DNA of 44,481 nt from Sulfitobacter sp. (GTDB lineage Bacteria; Pseudomonadota; Alphaproteobacteria; Rhodobacterales; Rhodobacteraceae). Both the position numbers and the translations under genes were made by a program. The notes below the pieces were generated by a model. That model was not told where the DNA came from. It did no database searches and saw nothing but the letters and a program-made list of their open reading frames with translations. Every line of letters starts with the position of its first letter. The stretch's first letter is position 1. The stretch spans positions 1-44,481 of the forward strand of contig JAFMGZ010000033.1 in assembly GCA_017854855.1 (NCBI GenBank), written 5' to 3'. Positions 7,435 through 14,669 of the stretch are shown here, piece by piece.

Positions 7435-8646
7435 CTAAGCCACCGCGGCCCCCCATACCGCTATCGCAAAACCGATCAGTCCAAGAATTGCAAACCCCAG
7501 CGCAACTCCCAGTGCGTTGCGCCTGCCCTGCGGCTGGTGCAACGCCGCCTTTGCGGCAATCAGGGCCTGCAGCGCGTAATAGAGGGCAAAGGCCCTTGAG
7601 GCATAGCTGATGATCTCAAAGACGCTGAACGCCCAGGTCAGCACCAGCCCCACCACCACCAATATCGCATAGCCCGCCCTTGCGCTGACCCGCCGCCCCG
7701 TCAATTCCTCGATCAACCCGCCTGATCCGCCCGTATCGGCAACCGCGGCACTGAACTGCGCGCTGATTGCCGCGCCGATCAACAACAGCGGCAGGATCGG
7801 GGCCACAACCGCAATCAGATCAATGATCGCCGTCTCGCTCAGCTCCAGCATGCCGGGTATGAAAACAAAGCTCAGCAAAACGATGTAGATCAGGTAGATC
7901 ACGCTCGACAGTCCCTGCGCCAGACGCATGGATCGCACCCGCGTCGGCGCATCATAATCATCCCCCAGATAGCGCGAGGTCTCAAACCCCTGAACCGTCA
8001 CCAACAACCCCGCAACCAGCGCGACAGCAGGCCACCCCGCCACCGTCGCCGGTGCCACGACAAGGTCGCCCGCGCCTGCCTGCTGCACGAAAAACCACGC
8101 CAGCCCGAACAAAAGCCCCGCAATGATGGCCAGCTTTACGCCAACGGTGATCTGCTCCAGCCGTTCCAGCGCATGAAACCCGCGCGTCCATCCGACAATC
8201 AAAACCAGCGCCAGAACGCCACTGGTCACCAGCTTGGCGTGAAAGGCATCGTTCAGATCGGTCATACTGACGGCAAAAGCACCCAGCAGGTTCAGATAAT
8301 AGGCCACCGAAATGATATAGGCGAATGTCAGCGCCCAAGAGGCGACAGTCTCAAGCCGTTGCTCGGTCAGGCTGCGCCCCGCCTCACCGACCTGCGCCAG
8401 CCGCGTGATGTTGAACCGGATCGCCGCCCCAAAAAGATAAGCCAAAGCGCAAAGTGCCGCCATCACCAAAGGCGCATAAAACCCGAAAGAGACGTTCAGG
8501 ATCGGCCCCAGCACCAGAAAACCGCTGCCGATGATCGACGCCAGCGGCGTGATCGCCGCCCGCCACAGCCGCGCTCTGGCCACTCGCGGATGCAGCAGCA
8601 CTCCGGCCGCAGCCACAGTCACCAAGATGATCAACCCGTTCAGCAT
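7435..8646 (-). CDS. Multi-pass membrane protein, probably APC-superfamily-type transporter
   Basis: The 403-residue protein is almost entirely hydrophobic, with about eleven or twelve membrane helices. Near the N-terminus it has ITPLASIIGSGFLVLGPIL, which resembles the broken first helix (GSG motif) of amino-acid/polyamine/organocation permeases. The substrate cannot be read from the sequence. The gene lies 40 bases downstream of an EamA-family transporter gene and in the same direction as the fatty-acid desaturase, so the three may form an operon. Confidence is high for an integral membrane protein and moderate for the APC assignment. Confidence 0.65.
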   Translation of the reverse strand: MLNGLIILVTVAAAGVLLHPRVARARLWRAAITPLASIIGSGFLVLGPILNVSFGFYAPLVMAALCALAYLFGAAIRFNITRLAQVGEAGRSLTEQRLETVASWALTFAYIISVAYYLNLLGAFAVSMTDLNDAFHAKLVTSGVLALVLIVGWTRGFHALERLEQITVGVKLAIIAGLLFGLAWFFVQQAGAGDLVVAPATVAGWPAVALVAGLLVTVQGFETSRYLGDDYDAPTRVRSMRLAQGLSSVIYLIYIVLLSFVFIPGMLELSETAIIDLIAVVAPILPLLLIGAAISAQFSAAVADTGGSGGLIEELTGRRVSARAGYAILVVVGLVLTWAFSVFEIISYASRAFALYYALQALIAAKAALHQPQGRRNALGVALGFAILGLIGFAIAVWGAAVA

Positions 8647-8686
8647 TGCACCCTCTTTATGCGCGCACCCGCTGGCCTGAGACCGC

Positions 8687-9604
8687 TCAGATCACCAGGA
8701 TCAGCATCACGATTGATCCCACCAGAACGGTCATCCCCGCCCATTCGCGCCCCGAAATCCTTTCGCGGAAAAACAGCGTCGATGCCGCAACGCTCAGGAT
8801 AAGCTCCACCTGGCCCAGCGCCTTGACATAGGCCGCATTCTGCAGCGCAAAGGCAATGAACCAGCACAATGATCCCCCCATTGAGGTCAGCCCGATCCAC
8901 AGCGCCACCTTGCGCGCGCCCCATACGGCCCCGATCTGGCCGGGTTCGCGCAGCCGCAGCCAGACCAGCATGATCACCGTCTGCATGCTGACCACCGCCG
9001 CCAGCGTCACAATCGCGCGCAACACCGCGTCATCTGACCCCACCGCCAGCGTCGCGCCCCGGTAACTGACGGCCGAAAAGGCAAACAAGACGCCACAGGC
9101 AATCCCCAAACCCGCCGCCCGGTTTCCCAGATCCGACAGGCGAAACCCCTTGGCCTCAGGCCCGCCCGACAACAGCAACAGCCCCACAATGCCCAGCGCA
9201 ATCGCCGCAAACCCCAGCGCCGACACCCCCTCGCCCAGCAAAATCCAGCCCACCAGCACGGTCTGGATCACTTCGGTCTTCTTAAAGGTGATCCCGACCG
9301 CGAAATTGCGTTGCTTGAACAACAGCACCACACAAACCGTGGCCATGATCTGCGCGGTGGCTCCCAACAGGCCAAAGCCCCAGAACCCCGGCCCCAGCGG
9401 CGGCAGCGCCGCACCACTGACCCCAAGATAGCCCAGCAGCAGCGCCAGAATGAACGGCACCGAATATAGAAACCGCGAAAACGTGGCCCCCGCCGCCGAC
9501 AGGGTCGCGGTGGCCAGATATTTCTGCAACATGAACCGCACGGTCTGAAAGGTCGCGGCGGCAAGGGTGACAAGGATCCAAAGATCAGGCGCGGAAAAGG
9601 TCAT
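8687..9604 (-). CDS. EamA/DMT-family transporter
   Basis: The 305-residue product has about ten membrane helices in two similar halves, the arrangement of EamA (drug/metabolite) transporters. The second half ends in the family-typical FFRERISGREWAGMTVLVGSIVMLILV, corresponding to the GE(x)6G(x)7GG-like end of the repeat; the first half has VLVGWILLGEGVSALGFAAIALGIVGLLLL. Substrate is unknown; relatives export amino acids, nucleobase derivatives or drugs. It starts 14 bases after the desaturase stop and is followed 40 bases later by another transporter gene. Confidence 0.82.
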   Translation of the reverse strand: MTFSAPDLWILVTLAAATFQTVRFMLQKYLATATLSAAGATFSRFLYSVPFILALLLGYLGVSGAALPPLGPGFWGFGLLGATAQIMATVCVVLLFKQRNFAVGITFKKTEVIQTVLVGWILLGEGVSALGFAAIALGIVGLLLLSGGPEAKGFRLSDLGNRAAGLGIACGVLFAFSAVSYRGATLAVGSDDAVLRAIVTLAAVVSMQTVIMLVWLRLREPGQIGAVWGARKVALWIGLTSMGGSLCWFIAFALQNAAYVKALGQVELILSVAASTLFFRERISGREWAGMTVLVGSIVMLILVI

Positions 9605-9618
9605 CCTCCCCTATAGGC

Positions 9619-10605
9619 TCATTCCGCGCGCCCCTGCCAGAGCGGATGCGCCACCGGGTCCTTGCGCCGCAAAAAGAACCGCGCGAAAACCACCCCGTAG
9701 GACCGGTAGACATAGCCCCGGTTCATCTCTAGAAACCGCGCCTTGCGCGCCCGGTAAAGCGCGGGCAACCGGTGCCACGCCACCTGCGGATGCATATGAT
9801 GCACCGCATGGAAGTTATTGTTCAGAAACAAGAATGCCAGTATCCCGCGGTCCTCGATGATCACACTGCGCCCCGCCGCCCGCTCATGGGCGCGGTGCTC
9901 CAGAAAGGTGCGGATGCGCAGCACCGACAGCGCCCCGTAACACGCCCCCAGATACATCCCCCACGATACCGACGACAGGCTGACCAGCCACAGGGTCACC
10001 CCGACCCCCGGCAGATGCGCCAGCCAGTCCAGCGCCACCCGCCGCTCCCCGCGCGCCACCGCCTCCAGATCCGCTTTGACAAAGGCCCCGATGCCAAGGA
10101 CAGGCCCGATCAGCATCCGGCCCAGCAGCGTGTTGTTGAACATCATCACCCCTTGCCGCCAGGCCCCCAGGCGGGCCCAGACATCGGGGGCCAGAAAATT
10201 GCTCTCTGGATCGTCATAAGGATCGGTCAGCCGCGCGTCATGGTGATGCGCCAGATGCAGCGCCCGAAACCGCAGGTAGGGCACAAACAGCCCCGGCTGA
10301 AACAACCCCAGCGCCGTATTGGCGCGGCTGCTGCCAAAAGGATGCCCATGCAAGATTTCATGGCTCAACGACGAATGCAGCGTCAGCGCCAGAACCAAGA
10401 GCACCATCTGCACCCCGGCCCACCCCTCGGGCAGCCACAGCGCAGCGCCCCAGACCCCGCCACATCCCGCAAATACCGTCAATGTCCACCCGTCCCAGGC
10501 CCGCACATCGCGCCGCACCCGCCGCAAGACTGAACCAGGGGACAAGGGGGGTAAGGCCTGCATCATATCTGAATTTCCAATTCTGCCCAATGCGTCTATT
10601 GGCAT
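9619..10605 (-). CDS. Membrane fatty acid desaturase family protein
   Basis: The product is 328 residues from the first ATG. It carries the three histidine clusters of integral-membrane di-iron desaturases: HEILHGH (82-88), HLAHHH (117-122) and HAVHH (266-270), with membrane helices between. Such enzymes introduce double bonds into acyl chains or hydroxylate related lipids using O2 and an electron donor. The exact substrate is open; the compact HAVHHMHP third box also occurs in beta-carotene-hydroxylase-like relatives. The start may instead be the MM pair at 10566, since neither start has a strong ribosome-binding site. It is divergent from an XRE regulator, and two transporter genes follow closely downstream. 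Confidence 0.82.
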   Translation of the reverse strand: MPIDALGRIGNSDMMQALPPLSPGSVLRRVRRDVRAWDGWTLTVFAGCGGVWGAALWLPEGWAGVQMVLLVLALTLHSSLSHEILHGHPFGSSRANTALGLFQPGLFVPYLRFRALHLAHHHDARLTDPYDDPESNFLAPDVWARLGAWRQGVMMFNNTLLGRMLIGPVLGIGAFVKADLEAVARGERRVALDWLAHLPGVGVTLWLVSLSSVSWGMYLGACYGALSVLRIRTFLEHRAHERAAGRSVIIEDRGILAFLFLNNNFHAVHHMHPQVAWHRLPALYRARKARFLEMNRGYVYRSYGVVFARFFLRRKDPVAHPLWQGRAE

Positions 10606-10755
10606 ATCCGGCCCATCACAAACCGCTTAACGTCCTGAAAACATTGATGTCAGACGGCGTTGAATGGGCATCGGAATTTGCGAAAAACGCACCCAATGGT
10701 GACAAACCAACGCCCTTCTGCCCATTCCGATAATGATTAACAAAGCGGACATTCC

Positions 10756-10769
10756 GTGATAATTATCAC
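10756..10769. promoter_or_regulatory. Perfect 14-bp palindrome at the XRE start, probable operator overlapping a -10 element
   Basis: GTGATAATTATCAC is identical to its reverse complement and ends three bases before the ATG at 10773. It contains GATAAT (10758-10763), which is a fair -10 box on the plus strand. If used, transcription would begin only a few bases before the ATG, giving a leaderless or nearly leaderless mRNA. This would agree with the lack of any Shine-Dalgarno sequence there. The likely binder is the XRE protein itself. The dyad is seen directly; its use is inferred. Confidence 0.6.
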
Positions 10770-10772
10770 CAC

Positions 10773-11633
10773 ATGTCAAAAACTCTCACCAAATCGGCCC
10801 GCGCCACCGCCTTTCGCCTGCGCCTGACCCAGGCGCTGGCCGCATCCGGCCTCAGCCAAAGCGCGCTCGCACGCGCCATAGGGGCCGACCGCTCCACCCT
10901 GTCGCAGGCCCTGGGCGATCACGCAACGCGCCTGCCCAGCGCCCATGTGATCGCTGCCACCGCTGGCGTTCTGGGGGTCTCTACCGATTGGCTGCTGGGC
11001 CTGTCCGACCGCCCCGAAAGTGCAGCCGACCTTTTGTCCAACAGCTTTTCGGTCTCCCAGGCCCCCCGCGCGCTGGTCGATGAACAGATCTTTGCCTGGC
11101 ACCAGGAAGCCGCAGGTTACAAAATCCGCCACGTCCCCGCGACCCTGCCTGATATGCTCAAGACCTCTGACATGCTGGCATGGGAATATGGGCCGCACCT
11201 GGGCCGCACCACCCAACAAGCAATCGGTGCCTCGCGCGACAGGCTGGACTGGATGCGCGCCTCGGGCTCTGAATATGAAATCGCCCTGCCCCTGGACGAG
11301 ATCGACAGCTTCATCCGCGGCACAGGCTATTACCGCGGCCTGCCCGCCCCCATCCGCCTTGCACAGACCGACCATCTGATCCAGCTCAGCGCCCAGCTCT
11401 ATCCCCGCCTGCGGGTCTATCAATTTGACGCCCGCAAACTCTATTCCGCCCCGGTGACCATCTTCGGACCGCTGCTGGCCGTCTTTTACGCCGGGGGCCA
11501 CTACATGGCCTTCCGCGACCGCCAGCGCATCGAAACCTTCGCCCAGGACTTTGACGTGCTGATCCGCGAGGCCAACCATACCGCCCGCGATTTCCCCAGC
11601 CTGCTCACCGACATGCGCCCGCTCATCCGCTGA
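10773..11633 (+). CDS. XRE-family transcriptional regulator with unrecognised C-terminal domain
   Basis: The 286-residue protein has an N-terminal helix-turn-helix at about residues 15-75 (LTQALAASGLSQSALARAIGADRSTLSQAL and GVSTDWLLGLSDRP), of the Cro/CI type. The remaining 200 residues form a domain that I do not recognise, with an aromatic stretch near GTGYYRGLP and FGPLLAVFYAGGHYMAFRDRQRIETF; this may sense a ligand. It is divergent from the desaturase/transporter genes and probably regulates them or itself. No other in-frame Met is near the start and no ribosome-binding site precedes it, but a perfect palindrome does. A long hairpin begins immediately after its stop codon. Confidence 0.82.
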   Translation: MSKTLTKSARATAFRLRLTQALAASGLSQSALARAIGADRSTLSQALGDHATRLPSAHVIAATAGVLGVSTDWLLGLSDRPESAADLLSNSFSVSQAPRALVDEQIFAWHQEAAGYKIRHVPATLPDMLKTSDMLAWEYGPHLGRTTQQAIGASRDRLDWMRASGSEYEIALPLDEIDSFIRGTGYYRGLPAPIRLAQTDHLIQLSAQLYPRLRVYQFDARKLYSAPVTIFGPLLAVFYAGGHYMAFRDRQRIETFAQDFDVLIREANHTARDFPSLLTDMRPLIR

Positions 11634-11636
11634 TGG

Positions 11637-11802
11637 CTTTCGGACCGGAGCCGCCTTTGCTTGACCCCGTGCAGCAGGGCGCGGGGCTGGGGGTCCGGTA
11701 AAATCGCCGAGGGACCCGCTTGCGGGAGACGGCTATTTTACTGGAGGCCCAGCCCCGCGTCCGGCAAGCAAGGGTCATGCAAAGGCGGGTCTGGTCCGAA
11801 AG
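11637..11802. repeat. Long nested hairpin (166-base imperfect palindrome)
   Basis: The element folds symmetrically about 11719/11720. The outer arms 11637-11667 and 11772-11802 pair over 31 positions with two mismatches and one G-T pair. A middle stem pairs 11677-11691 with 11748-11762. An inner stem pairs 11694-11709 with 11730-11745, one mismatch and one G-T pair, and the apex is a CCCG/CGGG stem with a four-base CTTG loop. The positions of all stems are in register, so the whole is one rod-like hairpin. It lies between the convergent XRE and SDR genes. It could be a non-autonomous mobile repeat, a structured RNA or a bidirectional transcription barrier; I see no transposase. Confidence 0.75.
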
Positions 11803-11828
11803 GTCTTTCGGAAGGGAAAGCCTGCAGC

Positions 11829-11874
11829 GCCCACCCTCACCGCGCCGCGCTCACCTTGCCCACCCTCACCGCGC
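11829..11874. repeat. Two 17-bp direct repeats
   Basis: GCCCACCCTCACCGCGC occurs at 11829-11845 and again, identically, at 11858-11874, separated by 12 bases of related pyrimidine-rich sequence. It follows the long hairpin and precedes the convergent SDR gene's stop codon. It may simply reflect slippage in a low-complexity GC-rich tract. Confidence 0.6.
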
Positions 11875-11905
11875 GACCCTCATCCAACCACAGGCCGCCC
11901 GCCGC

Positions 11906-12655
11906 TCAGCCCACTTTCGGGTCGGGGTTCTCCGTATGGCCGTCCACGGCGATCACCTGCCCTGACACCATCCGCGCCCGGTCAGAGGCCAGAAATACCG
12001 CCATATCCGCCACATCAGCCGCCTGCACAAAGGACCGCATCGAGGTGCCCTGCGCATAGCCTTCATAGACCTGATCCCGCGTCATACCCTTGGCTGCGGC
12101 CTCGCGTTCCAGCACCCCCTCCATGCGCGGCCCCTCGACCGATCCGGGACAGATCGCATTGGCCCTGACGCCAAAGGGGCCCAGCTCCATGGCCAGCGTC
12201 TTCATCAGGCCGATCATCGCCCATTTCGCCGCCGCATAGGGCGCGCGGTTGGGATAGCCATAGATCCCGGCCGTCGACGAGGTGATCACAATCGCGCCAC
12301 GGCCTGCGGCCTTCATCAGGGGGGCTGCATATTTCGCCGCCAGGAACGCCCCTTCCAGGTTGACGCTTACACAGGCCTGCCAATCGGCCAAGGCCACATC
12401 TTCAACCAATGCGGTCGGCCCTGCGATCCCGGCATTGGCACAGAGCACGTCCAGACCGTCCAACTGGCCAAACACCCCGGCCATCGCCGCCTCATCCGCC
12501 GCATTGGCCGCAAAACAGCGCCATTGCGCAGGGCACGCGGCCAATGCCGCCCGGTCCACATCCGTCACGCAAACCTCATAGCCCAGCGCGTCAAAGGCCT
12601 CTGCCATGGCCCGCCCGATCCCAGAGGCACCAGCAGTGATCAAAACCCGCTTCAT
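11906..12655 (-). CDS. Short-chain dehydrogenase/reductase in carnitine operon
   Basis: The 249-residue protein is a classical SDR: nucleotide-binding TAGASGIG (7-14), NAG (74-76), catalytic Ser127, Tyr140 and Lys144 in the YAAAK motif. The acidic D32 after the second strand favours NAD(H) over NADP(H). Its ATG overlaps the stop of the carnitine dehydrogenase gene by four bases, so it is the last gene of that operon. Because the upstream cleavage enzyme should release acetoacetate, a 3-hydroxybutyrate/acetoacetate dehydrogenase is one possible role; oxidation of another carnitine-derived alcohol is equally possible. The exact substrate cannot be read from the sequence. Confidence 0.82.
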   Translation of the reverse strand: MKRVLITAGASGIGRAMAEAFDALGYEVCVTDVDRAALAACPAQWRCFAANAADEAAMAGVFGQLDGLDVLCANAGIAGPTALVEDVALADWQACVSVNLEGAFLAAKYAAPLMKAAGRGAIVITSSTAGIYGYPNRAPYAAAKWAMIGLMKTLAMELGPFGVRANAICPGSVEGPRMEGVLEREAAAKGMTRDQVYEGYAQGTSMRSFVQAADVADMAVFLASDRARMVSGQVIAVDGHTENPDPKVG

Positions 12656-14124
12656 CTGGGGGCCCCAATCGCGCGGCCCACTCCTTCGGGGCGCGGCAGG
12701 CTGGCATGACCCTGGGCAAATCGGCCCAACGCGGCCTCAATCTGCGCCGACGGGGCCGAAGGTTTGCGCGTCTCCAAACTCACATGCAGCAGGAAATGCT
12801 CGCCACTGGCCAGCAAACGGTCGCCCTCGCGCATCTGGTGGAACAGATGCATCTTCTTGCCCTCGCCCAGAATAACCTGCGTGGTGATCTCGATCACCGC
12901 ACCGGCATGGACCTCGTCCAGATGGCGGATATGGGTCTCGGCGGTGAAATAACTGCCCCCCGACGCGATATATTCCGCATCACAGCCGATAATCTCCATA
13001 AAGCGGTCCGTGGCATCGGCAAAGGCATGCAGATAGCGGCTTTCGGTCATATGCCCGTTATAGTCGGTCCAGTCCAAGGGCACCGTGCGGCGCGCGGTCA
13101 GCACGGGCTGGTCGGCGGGCAATTCGGCTGCCACAGCACCCTGAACCGTGCCTGCCCGCATCATCCTGTCCTGCGCGTTCAACAATGCCCCCGCGCCCCA
13201 GTCCTGCGCCTTGAGGCCGCGCATCATGGTCACCAGATTGTTGTCGCGGATGCGTTCCAGCTCGCGGATCGAATAGGCCCCCGATTGCGCATCGGATTGC
13301 CCCGCAATCAGATCCACCAGCTCATCGGTGAACTCCGGTACATCCATCAGCTTGGTCCAGGGCCATTTCAACGCAGGCCCAAACTGCGCCATGAAATGTT
13401 TCATCCCCGCCTCGCCGCCTGCCACGCGGTAGGTCTCGAACAGGCCCATCTGCGCCCAGCGGATGCCAAAGCCGTAGCGGATGGCGTTATCAATCTCTTC
13501 CGTGGTGGCAATGCCGTCCTTGACCAGCCACAGCGCCTCGCGCCAGACCGCCTCCAGAAACCGGTCGGCCACATGGGCGTCGATCTCTTTTTTCAGATGC
13601 AGCGGATACATCCCCAGCGCGGTCAGCGTGGCCTTGGCCTGCTCGATCAGCGCCGCATCCCCGGCGTCACCCGGAACCAGTTCAATCAGGGGCAGCAGGT
13701 AGACGGGGTTGAACGGATGCGCGACCATGATCTGACCGGGCCGCGCCGCCCCTTGCTGCAACTCCGATGGTTTGAACCCCGAGGTGGACGAACCGATGAC
13801 CGCGCCCGCGTCACAGGCCGCCTGTATTTCGGCCAGGGTCTTGTGCTTGATGTCCAGCCGCTCTGGCACGCTTTCCTGTATCCATTGCGCGCCCGCCACC
13901 GCCTCGGCGATGGTGTCGTGAAAGGTGATCTGCCCCTCGGCAGGCAGCGCCACATCCGTCAAACCGGGCAAGGAACGTCGGGCATTGCCCATCACCTCGC
14001 CGATCTTGCGTTCGGCCTGCGGGTCCGGGTCGAACACCCGCACGTTCCAGCCATTCAGCACAAAGCGCGCGGCCCAGCCGCCGCCGATTACACCACCACC
14101 AATGATCGCTGCTGTTTTGCTCAT
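12652..14124 (-). CDS. lcdH: L-carnitine dehydrogenase fused to a betainyl-CoA thioesterase domain
   Basis: The 490-residue protein has an N-terminal 3-hydroxyacyl-CoA-dehydrogenase-type domain with an NAD-binding GGGVIGGGWAARF start (9-21), GSSTSG (111-116) and the catalytic-type histidine in VAHPFNPVYLLPLIE (H136). From about residue 345 a hotdog thioesterase domain follows (DWTDYNGHMTESRYLHAFADA). Carnitine 3-dehydrogenases carrying this C-terminal thioesterase are known; the first domain oxidises L-carnitine to 3-dehydrocarnitine, and the second can hydrolyse betainyl-CoA to glycine betaine. The gene for the connecting cleavage enzyme is in the same operon, which strongly supports the assignment. 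Start and stop both overlap neighbours by four bases. Confidence 0.9.
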   Translation of the reverse strand: MSKTAAIIGGGVIGGGWAARFVLNGWNVRVFDPDPQAERKIGEVMGNARRSLPGLTDVALPAEGQITFHDTIAEAVAGAQWIQESVPERLDIKHKTLAEIQAACDAGAVIGSSTSGFKPSELQQGAARPGQIMVAHPFNPVYLLPLIELVPGDAGDAALIEQAKATLTALGMYPLHLKKEIDAHVADRFLEAVWREALWLVKDGIATTEEIDNAIRYGFGIRWAQMGLFETYRVAGGEAGMKHFMAQFGPALKWPWTKLMDVPEFTDELVDLIAGQSDAQSGAYSIRELERIRDNNLVTMMRGLKAQDWGAGALLNAQDRMMRAGTVQGAVAAELPADQPVLTARRTVPLDWTDYNGHMTESRYLHAFADATDRFMEIIGCDAEYIASGGSYFTAETHIRHLDEVHAGAVIEITTQVILGEGKKMHLFHQMREGDRLLASGEHFLLHVSLETRKPSAPSAQIEAALGRFAQGHASLPRPEGVGRAIGAPR

Positions 14125-14669
14125 CCGTCTATCTTTCGTAATTTGCTGACATCCCAGCCGTTAAAGTCCAAAATTTCCCGCGCCGCCCTGATCCGGTCTG
14201 GCGCGGGTCTGCGGTCGCGGTTCAAAATAGCGGCCCAGCGGCCATCTGCATCGCCCACCACAGCGGTGCGAAACCCCTCATCCACCCACATCACCACAAG
14301 CGTCCGGTCCGCATCACGCTGCCGCAGGATGCCGGGGGCCGAAATCGCATAGGCCGTGGTCGTGCCCCCCGCCTGCCGCAGATAATCCCCGCCTGTGGTC
14401 TGGGCATAGCGCACCTGGGGCGCGCAATCGCCCAGACAGGCGACCGTTGCCCAGTCACCGGCAAAGCGCGCGGCGTCAAAACGGCTGGTCCCGCCAAACG
14501 CCGCCGTAGGGTTGCGCAAGGGGATGTCGCCGCGCGGTGGGTGCTGCCCGCAGGCCGCAAGGCTCAGGACCAGCAAAAAACCCGCGACCCGTTGCGGTAC
14601 GCCCAGTGTACGCCCGGTGTACGCCGTGTGACTTTTTACCAATCGTTCACCTTTGGCCTGCGGCGTCAC
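14121..14669 (-). CDS. Lipocalin-like outer-membrane lipoprotein embedded in carnitine operon
   Basis: The product is 182 residues from a GTG that overlaps the upstream stop (GTGA). A basic leader and hydrophobic stretch end in the lipobox LSLAAC (Cys40), so the mature protein is a lipoprotein. The mature part contains RFAGDWATVACLGDC, resembling the conserved first-strand GxW motif of lipocalins, and IRAAREILDFNGWDVSKLRKI near the end, similar to bacterial lipocalin C-termini. Lipocalins bind small hydrophobic molecules. Its position between two carnitine catabolic genes, with four-base overlaps at both ends, suggests a role tied to acylcarnitine or lipid-derived substrate handling, but this is inference. 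The leader is somewhat long, so an internal TTG start is possible. Confidence 0.7.
   Translation of the reverse strand: MTPQAKGERLVKSHTAYTGRTLGVPQRVAGFLLVLSLAACGQHPPRGDIPLRNPTAAFGGTSRFDAARFAGDWATVACLGDCAPQVRYAQTTGGDYLRQAGGTTTAYAISAPGILRQRDADRTLVVMWVDEGFRTAVVGDADGRWAAILNRDRRPAPDRIRAAREILDFNGWDVSKLRKIDG

Noticed and set aside
11661..12059. Small plus-strand frames within the long hairpin and opposite the SDR gene
   Set aside because: They cross the palindrome and the SDR coding strand and have no family resemblance or ribosome-binding site.
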